Source of the DNA: Anaerolineales bacterium
GTDB taxonomy: Bacteria > Chloroflexota > Anaerolineae > Anaerolineales > Villigracilaceae
Assembly (NCBI GenBank): GCA_016789365.1
Contig: JAEURH010000026.1
Location: 1 to 37,511, forward strand
Direction of reading: 5' to 3'
DNA length: 37,511 nucleotides
The position numbers and the translations under genes are program-made. Within the stretch, counting starts at the first letter, position 1. Each line of letters starts with the position of its first letter. Below, one piece after another: positions 1 through 7,954 of the stretch. A model generated the notes under the pieces. That model had not been told where the DNA came from, made no database searches, and saw nothing but the letters and a program-made list of their open reading frames with translations.

Positions 1-8
1 AGGGACGA

Positions 9-245
9 ATGTCATCACCGATTATGTTAGGCTTGGGATTCTTCGCCATCTTTTTTCTGGTGACATGGCAAGGCGTGCTCGGCGCAGACTTAGATTTTCT
101 TTTCATCAGCTATGGCATACCTTCTGATGCAGTCTTTTCAGTGTTGCCATTTTTTATTTTTGTCTTTGGGGTGGTGATATTAGGATTTGCAAGTTTGTTT
201 AATTTGAGAACGTTAAGGTGTTGGTTCCCTGCTAGGGTGAAATAA
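9..245 (+). CDS. Small two-helix membrane protein, possibly the 3' end of a longer gene
   Basis: This reads as 78 residues with two hydrophobic segments (about residues 5-24 and 43-62) separated by a short polar loop, ending in a basic tail (RCWFPARVK). The frame stays open back to the window edge, so the true start may lie outside. The sequence AGGGA just before the ATG could serve as a weak ribosome binding site, so a complete small gene is also possible. I recognise no family. The positive tail after the second helix suggests both ends face the cytoplasm if only two helices exist; this is inference. Confidence 0.5.
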   Translation: MSSPIMLGLGFFAIFFLVTWQGVLGADLDFLFISYGIPSDAVFSVLPFFIFVFGVVILGFASLFNLRTLRCWFPARVK

Positions 246-280
246 AGAGTAAAAGAGACACAAGTGAGTTAAGACCTTTT

Positions 281-350
281 ACCACAGAGACCACAGAGTA
301 CACGGAGAAAAACGAGAAAGAATCTCTGTGCTCTCTGCGCACTCTGTAGT
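281..350. repeat. CCACAGAG-family dispersed inverted repeat, copy 1
   Basis: The unit begins ACCACAGAG and ends CTCTGTAGT, an imperfect inverted repeat of about 70 bp with internal CACAGAG and ACACGGAGAAA motifs. Related copies lie at 15270-15337 and 23980-24048. All three are intergenic. The 195-base gap before the next gene holds this element and a promoter. Confidence 0.8.
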
Positions 351-426
351 GAAATCTTTTAGTAAGCCTATAGAAATATCCACTCTCAAAGGGGAAAGAT
401 ACTTATTTTGAGTTAACCTCTGGACT

Positions 427-432
427 TATAAT
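427..432 (+). promoter_or_regulatory. -10 element (TATAAT) of the CAP-LysM gene, probably leaderless
   Basis: A perfect TATAAT ends eight bases before the ATG at 441, and no Shine-Dalgarno sequence lies between them. The transcript would therefore begin at or next to the start codon. The -35 region is not convincing. Confidence 0.55.
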
Positions 433-440
433 TAACCTAT

Positions 441-1835
441 ATGCGTTCTAGATGTTTTGCTAGTTGGTTCCTGCTTCTCATTATCTTAATGGGGATATTC
501 CCACACCCGCAGGTTGCGAGTGCGGCTCCATCAAATCAGGTGACTGCTTATGATTTGATTATCGCTATGAACACCTTGCGTGTTGCTTATGGATTGCCTC
601 CGTTAATAGAAGACCCGATTATCAATGCGGTTGCTCAATCCACAGCGGCGACCATGGCGGCAAGTAATATGTCGTGGCACATTGGGGATGTACGAGGTCG
701 CATTGCGGCGGCGGGGTATGGTGCTGGTGGTACAGTTTGGGCGACAGAAAACTTTGCGGTAGGTAGTGCAGGGTATGGCATTGACCAAATTATGGCAACC
801 TGGGCTGACCCTGATCATATGCGTCCAGCAGTGACGTCTGAATACTGTCACGTAGGAGCCGGTACAGCCCAAACATCTGATGGAAGAACCTATTACATCC
901 TGCAAGCGGCGTATGTTTCTGGGCAAGAATGTGGCAGTTCAACATCTTCTGGTGGAGGCGTTTCACAACCGGGTTCTATTCCTAGTTTCTCTGGGTTAAT
1001 CGTCCCTGTAAAAATTGCTGAACCAGATGCGGAAGGTAAAGTCTTTCACGAAGTGCAAATGGGGCAATCCTTATGGGCGATTGCAATTGCTTACCAAATT
1101 ACGATTCATGATATTGAAGTGTGGAATAACATTTCACGTGATGACCCTTTGCAAGCGGGGCAGAGATTATTCATCCCCAATGAAAACACGGCAGGCTATG
1201 CCACACCAACGCCCTATGGCATGATTGTGCCACAAACACCCGATGTAAACGGAAAGATTGTGCATGAAGTCGCGCCGTATCAGGCACTTATCACGATAGC
1301 CGATGCGTATCAAGTCTCGGTGGAAAAAATCATCTCGCTGAATGGCATCCAAGCCGATACACCTTTGCAAGTTGGTCAACAACTTGTTATTTCTTTGGGG
1401 AACATCACACCCAGCCCAACATTGAGCAACATCCAAAAGCTCACGCCCGAAGCGGATGGCAAGTACTATCACATGGTGCAAAGTGGTGAAACGCTTTCAT
1501 GGATTGCTGGTTTATATGATGTTTCATTATCTAGTTTGATGGCATGGAATGGGATGAATAATGAATCTGTGATTTACAGCGGACAAAGACTACTATTACA
1601 AGTAACGCCTCCTCCTACGCTGACACCTGCTTCAACCGCGACACTGACTCCAAGCCCGACGCTTTCACCAACCCCATCGGCAACATCAGCGCCAACTGGA
1701 ACTCCACTTGTAGCAGAGACAAATTCATCAAGCGGGTTTAGTTTGGCTGTGATCTTAGGCATCCTCGCCCTTGTGCTAGGCGGTTTTATGACGTGGTGGG
1801 CGTTTTCATCACGCAATAAGGAGGATGAAGAGTAA
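441..1835 (+). CDS. Secreted CAP-domain protein with three LysM repeats and a C-terminal anchor
   Basis: The 464-residue product has a signal peptide (about 1-28, ending VASAA), a CAP/SCP domain (about 36-165), three LysM repeats (about 200-246, 273-319 and 341-388), a Thr/Pro/Ser linker (about 392-428) and a C-terminal membrane helix (about 433-456) followed by the charged tail RNKEDEE. His80, Glu103 and His126 fall where CAP proteins carry their conserved cavity residues, and Cys136/Cys164 could form a disulfide. LysM domains bind N-acetylglucosamine polymers such as peptidoglycan, so the protein probably sits on the outer face of the membrane in contact with the wall. Bacterial CAP domains have no agreed activity. 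The start is supported by the TATAAT eight bases upstream. Confidence 0.9.
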   Translation: MRSRCFASWFLLLIILMGIFPHPQVASAAPSNQVTAYDLIIAMNTLRVAYGLPPLIEDPIINAVAQSTAATMAASNMSWHIGDVRGRIAAAGYGAGGTVWATENFAVGSAGYGIDQIMATWADPDHMRPAVTSEYCHVGAGTAQTSDGRTYYILQAAYVSGQECGSSTSSGGGVSQPGSIPSFSGLIVPVKIAEPDAEGKVFHEVQMGQSLWAIAIAYQITIHDIEVWNNISRDDPLQAGQRLFIPNENTAGYATPTPYGMIVPQTPDVNGKIVHEVAPYQALITIADAYQVSVEKIISLNGIQADTPLQVGQQLVISLGNITPSPTLSNIQKLTPEADGKYYHMVQSGETLSWIAGLYDVSLSSLMAWNGMNNESVIYSGQRLLLQVTPPPTLTPASTATLTPSPTLSPTPSATSAPTGTPLVAETNSSSGFSLAVILGILALVLGGFMTWWAFSSRNKEDEE

Positions 1836-1861
1836 TACTGACCTCTGGTTGAACATACATA

Positions 1862-1905
1862 TAAACCTAATGGGCTATCTGTTTACAGATAGCCCATTAG
1901 GTTTA
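1862..1905. terminator. Bidirectional terminator hairpin between convergent genes
   Basis: This is a perfect inverted repeat with 21-bp arms (starting TAAACCTAATGGG) and a two-base loop (TT). It sits between the stop of the CAP-LysM gene and the stop of the convergent secreted protein. The arms begin with TAAA and end with TTTA, giving A/T flanks on both sides, as expected for a terminator used from both directions. Confidence 0.8.
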
Positions 1906-1931
1906 ATATAACAGTAAGGATAAAATATTGA

Positions 1932-2828
1932 TTAAGGACAAGCGGGGTTGTAAGGGTCTGCTATACAGTCTACAGGGGTAGCAATAGGGACAACGGGAGC
2001 GTTGGGGTCATTGGGGTCTTTTTCTTTGGTAGGGACTGTATGCGTACAGGTAGCACCACTAAATGAGAAGCTATCCACTTGAACGCTATCTACAGTGGTG
2101 CCAATGTTTAATGGGAAGGTTCTGTCTGGTGGCAGGCTACAGGCTAGCAGTTGGTTTCGACTACCTGCAATTGCACAATTGACTTTGTAACCATTAATGA
2201 TTACCTCAAGATTCTTACCTGTTAGGTCTGGCATTGGGTCAGCAAGAGGTAAATTGATATAGCCCAAACCAGTATCACATGCGCTGACACTTCCTGCCAA
2301 AACAGGTTGAAGGATAAGGATATTTGGCTGTGGGATAACAATGGATTGTCCTGGCTGTAGTGGTGTAGCTGTAGGTACAGGAGTAGCTGTAATAGTAGGC
2401 GTTGGTGAAGGAACGAAATTTTTTATATAAACAACTGTGGTCGCTTTTTCTGTAAGGTCTACCGGCCTAAAAGTTATAATGTTATACGTACCTACATGAA
2501 TTAGTGCGGAGGCATTACTGGTGACATACCCTAAGGCGAAGTCTTGTGTGGTGATGGTGTGAGTGGATGTGCAACTCATCTCTCTACTACTGACCTTAGA
2601 ACAGACAGGTGCCTCATCCGCCACATCATTTGTAACCTTATAGCCACTACTAAAAGAGATGTAATCTTCTCCTACTATTTTATATGTAAAGGTAATCTTT
2701 TCGCCCACTGATGTAAAAGTGGAAGGGCTGGTGCTGACAGTTAATTTCAGCGTTTCCGTCCCATCACACAGTCCCCCTGAAAAAAATAGAAAAGCAAATG
2801 CCAACATTGCTTGAAAAGGGATTTTCAT
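1932..2828 (-). CDS. Secreted protein of unknown function with a Pro/Thr linker
   Basis: The 298-residue product starts with a signal peptide (about 1-22, LAFAFLFFSGGLC; the Cys could alternatively be a lipidation site). Residues about 25-135 look like a beta-rich Ig/DUF11-like domain, with motifs such as STFTSVGEKITFTYKI and GTYNIITF. A linker with repeated P/T residues (about 138-155) follows, then a second beta-rich domain (about 170-265) with paired cysteines, and a tail rich in Asp, Pro and Asn. The N-terminal part resembles the conserved-repeat domains of bacterial surface proteins, but the match is only general. No catalytic motif is visible. It is convergent with the CAP-LysM gene and may be another cell-surface component. 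Confidence 0.75.
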   Translation of the reverse strand: MKIPFQAMLAFAFLFFSGGLCDGTETLKLTVSTSPSTFTSVGEKITFTYKIVGEDYISFSSGYKVTNDVADEAPVCSKVSSREMSCTSTHTITTQDFALGYVTSNASALIHVGTYNIITFRPVDLTEKATTVVYIKNFVPSPTPTITATPVPTATPLQPGQSIVIPQPNILILQPVLAGSVSACDTGLGYINLPLADPMPDLTGKNLEVIINGYKVNCAIAGSRNQLLACSLPPDRTFPLNIGTTVDSVQVDSFSFSGATCTHTVPTKEKDPNDPNAPVVPIATPVDCIADPYNPACP

Positions 2829-3196
2829 TATTAATTAGTACTCCTTGGGCTTATTGTAGGATGATTTTCACGTACAGAATGCCTTATTATTTGTTTGTTG
2901 TCAATTATGCCAGATTTGGTACTATGAGGCGGGAAAAAAGATGTTTAAGTATAGGTTAATTATAGGATGACTATAGCCAGACCCCTATTTTTTATCCTCA
3001 GATATTGAGGCGGGCTTGAAAATGCTAGGTGGGGAGAATGTAGAAGGATAGTCGGAGGATGGTCGAAGGAAGAGCGTAAGAGAGGCTATGCCATATATGG
3101 GGGTGGTTTTTAAGGCGTGGGTTCGGGGTGCCTTCGCTCATCCTTCGCTTAAGGTGCGCTTTGAACTGATGTTTAATACCCCCAGATATAGGTATG
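2829..3196. other. 368-base intergenic region without a supported gene
   Basis: No reading frame here looks like a gene. It holds the upstream region of the secreted protein. Close to the DUF559 gene there is an imperfect inverted pair about 75 bases apart (ATATATGGGGGT near 3092 and ACCCCCAGATATA near 3177), which may bound a small degenerate element of about 100 bp. Confidence 0.5.
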
Positions 3197-3565
3197 CTAC
3201 TTTTGGATAAATTCTCTTATTTTGTGCACCACTTTGGGTAAGTTGTGTATGATTTCATTATTGTGAAAGCGCAATATTTCCAAACCTAGTTCGCGCAAAA
3301 CTTTCTCCCGCCTTTCATCTTCATCTTGCTGTAAATCGTGAATATCTCCATCTACTTCAATAACCAATGCCACTTTATGACAGTAAAAGTCAACAATGAA
3401 TCCCTGAATGATCTGTTGACGTCTAAACCGAACGCCCAGCTTGTTGGCGCGGACTTCCTGCCACAGTAGTTTTTCGGCAGGTGTCATTTCACGGCGTAAT
3501 TCTTTTGCACGATGGAGTTTTTCTTTAGTGACTTTCTGGTTTGTGACAATATGTTTTAATGGCAT
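3197..3565 (-). CDS. DUF559 (Vsr-like) endonuclease-fold protein
   Basis: The 122-residue product matches the DUF559 family throughout: the TPAEKLLW motif near residue 28, then FRRQQIIQGFIVDFYC, then VIEVDG, and the C-terminal LGLEILRF strand. Asp59 and Glu70-Val-Asp72 fit a PD-(D/E)XK nuclease core related to very-short-patch-repair enzymes. The family is common as solo genes in uncultured bacteria and its substrate is not established. Length is normal for the family. The gene is flanked by repeat-rich gaps on both sides, consistent with a mobile accessory gene. Confidence 0.88.
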   Translation of the reverse strand: MPLKHIVTNQKVTKEKLHRAKELRREMTPAEKLLWQEVRANKLGVRFRRQQIIQGFIVDFYCHKVALVIEVDGDIHDLQQDEDERREKVLRELGLEILRFHNNEIIHNLPKVVHKIREFIQK

Positions 3566-3584
3566 AGTTTGATTCTAATTCAAA

Positions 3585-3711
3585 ACCTCTCCCCACCCCT
3601 CTCCTAAAGGAGAGGGAGCCAAACCTTCTCCGCCAAGATACCTACCCATCAGAAGTTAATCCCGACCAGCAGGCACCCCTTTCCTTAAGGAAAGGGGACG
3701 GGGGAAAGGTC
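3585..3711. repeat. CCCTCTCC-type composite palindromic element
   Basis: Two hairpins are nested in a larger imperfect inverted repeat. The first (3597-3616) has arms CCCTCTCCT and AGGAGAGGG. The second (3676-3697) is a perfect 22-bp palindrome starting CCCCTTTCC. The outer ends, ACCTCTCCCC and GGGGGAAAGGT, also pair in part. A related mosaic unit lies at 17300-17360. Confidence 0.75.
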
Positions 3712-3757
3712 CAGAACAAGCAAGGGTAAGTTGTAGGATGAATTTTATGAAAATAAA

Positions 3758-3819
3758 AAAGTTTCGTTTCTTGATAAGCATGTTGAACTCCTTGCAAGTC
3801 TTATTTATTAAACGAAACT
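3758..3819. repeat. Spaced inverted repeat AGTTTCGTTT / AAACGAAACT
   Basis: Ten-base perfect arms lie about 40 bases apart in the gap upstream of the DUF488 cassette. This could be a weak hairpin or a binding site; nothing in the sequence decides. The rest of the 356-base gap holds the composite palindrome before it and a promoter after it. Confidence 0.45.
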
Positions 3820-3893
3820 ATTAAGCTAATGTTCCCTATACAGTTTACTTACATTTAATAAAACCCAACTTACGCACCTAACGCAACTTACGC

Positions 3894-3899
3894 TATAAT
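3894..3899 (+). promoter_or_regulatory. Putative -10 element (TATAAT) for the DUF488 cassette
   Basis: TATAAT lies 22 bases before the ATG at 3922, next to a direct repeat of AACTTACGC (about 3868 and 3885) that covers the position expected for the -35. The direct repeat could be an activator or repressor site. The -35 itself is not recognisable. Confidence 0.4.
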
Positions 3900-3921
3900 A
3901 TTAGAACAAAAGAGCAATAAA

Positions 3922-4803
3922 ATGTATTACAGAAGAAAAATTCTACTTGCCTTAATTGAAGTTTTTGGTGGCAGTCTGAAAAGTACGGACTGTGAAAAAC
4001 TTCTATTTAATTTTTGCCAACAGACAGGAAAAAATCATTATGAATTTTTCCCTCATAAATTTGGACCTTTCAGTAATATGTCGTATTATGACAAGAGAAT
4101 TCTAGTAAGTTCAAAGTTACTAAAACCTGTTGATGATTTTCAATTAAGTACAAAACATTCCTACTTGAAGGAACTTACACAGGCTGATAAAGCAGCTTTA
4201 CTGAGATTCAAATCCAATATCGGTAATCTGCGAGGAGATAGTCTTGTCAAGAAGACTTATCGTGAATTTCCACAATACACATTGCGAAGCAAAATAGCTG
4301 GGAAACATTTTAGCGACGAAGAATTAAAGCAGCGTCAATTTGCTTTTGCGATAGAAACTAACCCTGCTGTATTTTCGATTGGTTACGAAGGCTTGACCAT
4401 TGATTCTTTCCTTTACAAACTTATCGTCAACAATATTTCTGTTGTTGTAGATGTACGCAACAACCCGCAATCTATGAAATACGGATTTTCAAAGAAAAGT
4501 TTTAAGCAATATATCGAAAATGCAGGTATGAAATATATTCATATTCCCGAACTTGGAATTCCATCTGCCATGCGTAAAGGGCTTGGTGAAAGTGTTTCCC
4601 ACAAAGCCTTGTTTAAATCATACGAAAACAAACTTTTACCAAAGCAAGAAACTGAAATCAATCAATTAATAGATTTGACTAATAAAAATGAACGCATCGC
4701 TTTAGTTTGCTTTGAATCTGACCATCAATTTTGTCATCGTCATACTTTAATTGAGCATTTGCAAAAGAATAGTTCATTCAAGAGAAAAGTTATTCATTTA
4801 TAA
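3922..4803 (+). CDS. DUF488-domain protein with an N-terminal winged-helix-like domain
   Basis: The 293-residue product has two parts. Residues 1-130 (YYRRKILLALIEVFGG...FFPHKFGPFS) look like a helical, winged-helix-type domain that I have seen in front of DUF488 domains. Residues about 150-290 are DUF488: FSIGYEGLTIDSFL, VVDVRNNP (Asp177, Arg179), and the C-terminal motif C263-FESDHQF-C271-HRH. The paired Cys and the HRH suggest a metal or nucleotide site, but DUF488 has no established biochemical role. It is followed after 18 bases by another unknown gene, so the two are almost certainly co-transcribed. The codons are more AT-rich than in neighbouring ettA, which fits acquisition by transfer. 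Confidence 0.85.
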   Translation: MYYRRKILLALIEVFGGSLKSTDCEKLLFNFCQQTGKNHYEFFPHKFGPFSNMSYYDKRILVSSKLLKPVDDFQLSTKHSYLKELTQADKAALLRFKSNIGNLRGDSLVKKTYREFPQYTLRSKIAGKHFSDEELKQRQFAFAIETNPAVFSIGYEGLTIDSFLYKLIVNNISVVVDVRNNPQSMKYGFSKKSFKQYIENAGMKYIHIPELGIPSAMRKGLGESVSHKALFKSYENKLLPKQETEINQLIDLTNKNERIALVCFESDHQFCHRHTLIEHLQKNSSFKRKVIHL

Positions 4804-4821
4804 ACCCACAACGGGGGAAAT

Positions 4822-5661
4822 ATGTCTTACCTTCCCAACGAACTCCCAAACGCCAGAGTATTAATTACAGTAAAAACTTATCCTCTGCCGTCACGCAGTT
4901 ATACGGAATTGGTTTGCACAGCAGGACTGTTAGACGGCGAAAAATGGATTCGAATGTATCCAATTCCTTATAGATTCCTCCAGGATCAACAAAAATATCC
5001 AAAGTATTCTTGGGTGGAATTGAACTTAGTACGTAATACAAGTGATTTTCGTCCTGAAAGCTATAGTCCAAAACTTGGAGTAGATGAGCCAATAAAAGTT
5101 TTTGAACACATCGGTACAACTAATGAATGGGCTGCACGCAAGAGTTATGTTCTGAAAGAAGTATTTACTTCAATGAATGATTTGATTGTTCTTGCAAAAG
5201 ATCCAAATCAAAGAAAATCACTTGCTACAGTAAAACCGTCACGTATTGTAGATTTTGTTATTGAAGAAGACGAACGTGAATGGAAACAAGAATGGCAAGA
5301 CCAACTAAAACAATTCAACATGTTTGAACTACCAACCGAACGGGGACACAAGAAAATTGTTAAGAAACTACCCTATAAATTCTCTTATCGCTTTTTCTCA
5401 GAAGGTGACAAAGAACCACGCAAAATGATGATTGAAGATTGGGAAATCGGCGCATTATTTTGGAGGTCACTTTATCAAAAAGATGGGGATGAACAAGCTG
5501 CTTTGCAAGCAGTCAAGAAAAAGTATCTTGAGGAATTTGCTGAAAAAGATTTGTATCTCTTCGTTGGTACAACTAAGCAATTTCACAATGTTGCCCCAAA
5601 TCCATTTGTGATTATTGGAGTGTTTTATCCACCTAATACAGATCAATTAAGTTTGTTGTAA
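4822..5661 (+). CDS. Conserved protein of unknown function, partner of the DUF488 gene
   Basis: The 279-residue product begins ARVLITVKTYPLPSRSYTEL and continues VCTAGL...WIRMYPIPYR; it has a central DWEIGALFWRS motif (about 202-212) and a C-terminal strand-rich part (LYLFVGTTKQFH...PFVIIGVFYPP). It has no signal peptide and no membrane helix, so it is probably cytosolic. A GGGGGA ribosome site precedes the ATG. I cannot assign it to a named domain. The many aromatic and basic residues and the conserved-looking motif blocks suggest a nucleic-acid-related function, but this is inference. Its tight coupling to a DUF488 gene is the best clue to its role. Confidence 0.8.
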   Translation: MSYLPNELPNARVLITVKTYPLPSRSYTELVCTAGLLDGEKWIRMYPIPYRFLQDQQKYPKYSWVELNLVRNTSDFRPESYSPKLGVDEPIKVFEHIGTTNEWAARKSYVLKEVFTSMNDLIVLAKDPNQRKSLATVKPSRIVDFVIEEDEREWKQEWQDQLKQFNMFELPTERGHKKIVKKLPYKFSYRFFSEGDKEPRKMMIEDWEIGALFWRSLYQKDGDEQAALQAVKKKYLEEFAEKDLYLFVGTTKQFHNVAPNPFVIIGVFYPPNTDQLSLL

Positions 5662-5726
5662 GTTAAATAGCAATCTCTCTGATAAAATACCCTCTCTAAA
5701 ATATATTCTCTAAATTCTGGAAACCC

Positions 5727-7397
5727 ATGTCAAACGAATCATTAGTCATCTACTCCATGAACAAGGTCGGGAAAATCGTCCCGCCCAATAAACAAATCTT
5801 GCGCGATATATCTATCGGCTTTTATTACGGTGCCAAAATTGGTGTGCTTGGTCTCAACGGTGCTGGTAAATCTACGCTCCTGCGCATCATGGCGGGCGTG
5901 GATAAAGATTACATCGGCGAAATTTCGCAATCCAAAGGCTACACGTTTGGTCTGCTTGAGCAGGAACCAAAGCTTGATGAAACAAAAACAGTCATCGAGG
6001 TAGTCAAAGAAGCGGTTAATCCGATTGTTGAAATGTTGGCGCGCTTCGATGAAGTCAATGCTAAGTTTGCCGAACCCGATGCCGATTTCGATGCGCTCGT
6101 TGCCGAGCAAGCCAAATTGCAAGAACAACTCGATAAGCACGATGCTTGGAATCTTGAGTCGCATTTGGAAGTGGCGATGGATGCGTTGCGTTGCCCGCCG
6201 TCGGATACGCCGATTAAAAATTTATCGGGTGGTGAACGTCGCCGCGTCGCGCTTACCCGACTCTTGCTCACTGAACCCGATGTTTTGTTACTTGACGAAC
6301 CAACCAATCATCTCGATGCTGAATCGGTTGCGTGGCTCGAACATCATTTGCGCGATTACAAAGGCACAGTCATTGCCGTTACACATGACCGTTACTTTTT
6401 AGATAATGTTGCAGGTTGGATTCTCGAATTGGATCGCGGCTATGGAATTCCGTATAAAGGAAACTATTCTTCATGGCTCGAACAAAAAGAAACACGTTTG
6501 AAGCAAGAAGAAAAATCTGAAAGTCAACGACAAAAAACATTGGCACGCGAACTCGAATGGATTCGCATGTCGCCCAAAGCGCGTCAGTCCAAAGGCAAAG
6601 CGCGTGTTACTTCGTATGAAAATTTATTGAGTCAAGAAGCCGAAAAACGCCGTGAAGATTTAGAAATTTACATTCCACCAGGTCCACGACTCGGTGACGT
6701 TGTTTTTGAATTTGATAAAGTGACCAAATCTTATGATGACCGCCTCATTCTTGACGAGTTTACTGCTTCTGTTCCTCCGGGCTCTATCGTCGGGATAATT
6801 GGTCCGAACGGCGCAGGTAAAACTACGTTGTTGAAAATGATTACAGGTAAAGAAAAACCTGATAGTGGCAATATCAAAATTGGTGAAACTGTAAAGATTG
6901 CGTATGCAGACCAATCTCGAACTTTAGATTCTGATAAAACTGTTTACGAAGAAATTTCAGGTGGTGCAGATTTCCTTGAACTTGGAAAAAGAAAAATCAA
7001 TGCCCGTGCTTATTGTGCTTCGTTTAACTTCCAAGGTTCAGACCAACAAAAGAAAGTTGGCGTGTTATCTGGCGGTGAACGCAATCGTGTTCACTTAGCA
7101 AAAACATTAACTGAACCAACCAACGTCTTACTACTTGATGAACCCACCAACGATTTAGACGTTAATACTCTCCGCGCTTTGGAAGAAGCCATCGAAGAAT
7201 TTGCAGGTGTTGTTGTCGTCGTCAGCCATGACCGCTGGTTCTTAGATAGAATCTGTACGCACATCATCGCCTTTGAAGGTGATTCCGTTGCCAAGATGTA
7301 TTTAGGCAACTGGTCTGACTATGAAGCGATGATGATGGAAAAATTTGGCAAAGATTTAACTCCGCACCGGGTGAAGTATAGGACGTTGAAGAGATAA
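5727..7397 (+). CDS. ettA: ABC-F translation factor EttA (energy-dependent translational throttle)
   Basis: The 556-residue length is that of EttA. Two ABC ATPase domains are present without membrane segments. Domain 1 has Walker A GLNGAGKST (42-50), signature LSGGE (from 166) and Walker B LLLDEPTNHLD (from about 186). Domain 2 has Walker A GPNGAGKTT (from 359), signature LSGGERNR (from about 447) and LLLDEPTNDLD (from about 469). The linker between them carries the typical SPKARQSKGKAR block, which in EttA reaches toward the P-site tRNA. EttA binds the ribosomal E site and gates the first elongation step according to the ATP/ADP ratio. The gene appears monocistronic. There is no clear Shine-Dalgarno before the ATG. 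Confidence 0.95.
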   Translation: MSNESLVIYSMNKVGKIVPPNKQILRDISIGFYYGAKIGVLGLNGAGKSTLLRIMAGVDKDYIGEISQSKGYTFGLLEQEPKLDETKTVIEVVKEAVNPIVEMLARFDEVNAKFAEPDADFDALVAEQAKLQEQLDKHDAWNLESHLEVAMDALRCPPSDTPIKNLSGGERRRVALTRLLLTEPDVLLLDEPTNHLDAESVAWLEHHLRDYKGTVIAVTHDRYFLDNVAGWILELDRGYGIPYKGNYSSWLEQKETRLKQEEKSESQRQKTLARELEWIRMSPKARQSKGKARVTSYENLLSQEAEKRREDLEIYIPPGPRLGDVVFEFDKVTKSYDDRLILDEFTASVPPGSIVGIIGPNGAGKTTLLKMITGKEKPDSGNIKIGETVKIAYADQSRTLDSDKTVYEEISGGADFLELGKRKINARAYCASFNFQGSDQQKKVGVLSGGERNRVHLAKTLTEPTNVLLLDEPTNDLDVNTLRALEEAIEEFAGVVVVVSHDRWFLDRICTHIIAFEGDSVAKMYLGNWSDYEAMMMEKFGKDLTPHRVKYRTLKR

Positions 7398-7408
7398 TTT
7401 AATGTAAC

Positions 7409-7493
7409 GTCATTGCGAGGGCGAACTTGCTCTTTGCCCGAAGCAATCTCCTCATCAACTAAAGATTGTTTCGCAACAAACGCTCGCAATGAC
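7409..7493. repeat. GTCATTGCGAG-family inverted repeat, copy 1
   Basis: Perfect 11-base ends GTCATTGCGAG and CTCGCAATGAC enclose inner GAAGCAATCTC and AGATTGTTTCG arms, 85 bp in all. It fills the gap between ettA and the chagasin-like gene. Longer frames through it are artefacts of the repeat. Confidence 0.85.
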
Positions 7494-7515
7494 ATGTTTT
7501 TACACGGAGGCTTGT

Positions 7516-7914
7516 ATGAAAAAAATATTTGTACTACTCGTTCTTTCCGTTTTGCTTTTTGGTTGTGCATCCCCAGTTGCAACTTCAACAACAAACCCAG
7601 CAGGTAGCACGAGACCTGCTCTGACAGACCCATTTCAGCCAATGGAAGTGTCAGCAGGTGAGACGTTTAACATCGTTATTTCTTCAAACCCATCCACAGG
7701 TTATCACTGGGAGATTGTCGGTGAACTTAATGGCGTTGAATTTGTCTCCACTGAATACACAGCCGATGAACCTGTCGCTCCCGGTTCTGGTGGTGTAGAT
7801 GTGTGGACGTTCAAAGCAGTTTCTAGTGGCGAGACTCAAATCACATTGGGAAGTTATCCACCCGGTGCAACAGAGTCAGAACAAAATGTTACGTTTCAGA
7901 TTGTAGTTAAGTAA
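7516..7914 (+). CDS. Chagasin-like (MEROPS I42) cysteine protease inhibitor lipoprotein
   Basis: I place the start at the ATG at 7516 because GGAGG lies just before it and the product then starts MKKIFVLLVL, a lipoprotein signal with lipobox LLFGC (Cys17). The mature 115 residues carry the chagasin loops: NPSTGYHW (58-65), which matches the NPTTGY loop that enters the protease active site; a Gly-rich loop (PGSGGVDVW); and the strand FKAVSSGETQITL. The third loop (RPW in classic members) is replaced by YPPGATES. Such proteins inhibit papain-family proteases. Here it is probably anchored on the outer membrane face, protecting the cell against its own or foreign cysteine proteases (inference). 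Confidence 0.85.
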   Translation: MKKIFVLLVLSVLLFGCASPVATSTTNPAGSTRPALTDPFQPMEVSAGETFNIVISSNPSTGYHWEIVGELNGVEFVSTEYTADEPVAPGSGGVDVWTFKAVSSGETQITLGSYPPGATESEQNVTFQIVVK

Positions 7915-7919
7915 ATTGA

Positions 7920-7952
7920 AAAGAGAGACTTTCTCATCGAAAGTCTCTCTTT
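7920..7952. terminator. Bidirectional terminator hairpin
   Basis: Perfect 14-base arms (AAAGAGAGACTTTC) flank a five-base loop (TCATC). It lies just after the stop of the chagasin-like gene and just before the stop of the convergent BNR-repeat gene; its A- and T-ended arms suit both directions. Confidence 0.8.
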
Positions 7953-7954
7953 AT

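Noticed and set aside
603-926. Open frame of 107 codons opposite the CAP-LysM gene
   Set aside because: It lies wholly inside a well-supported gene on the other strand, has an odd Cys/Arg-rich composition, and has no ribosome site.
7413-7607. Short frame through the GTCATTGCGAG repeat
   Set aside because: The coding appearance comes from repeat sequence, and the chagasin-like gene with its own ribosome site explains the region.
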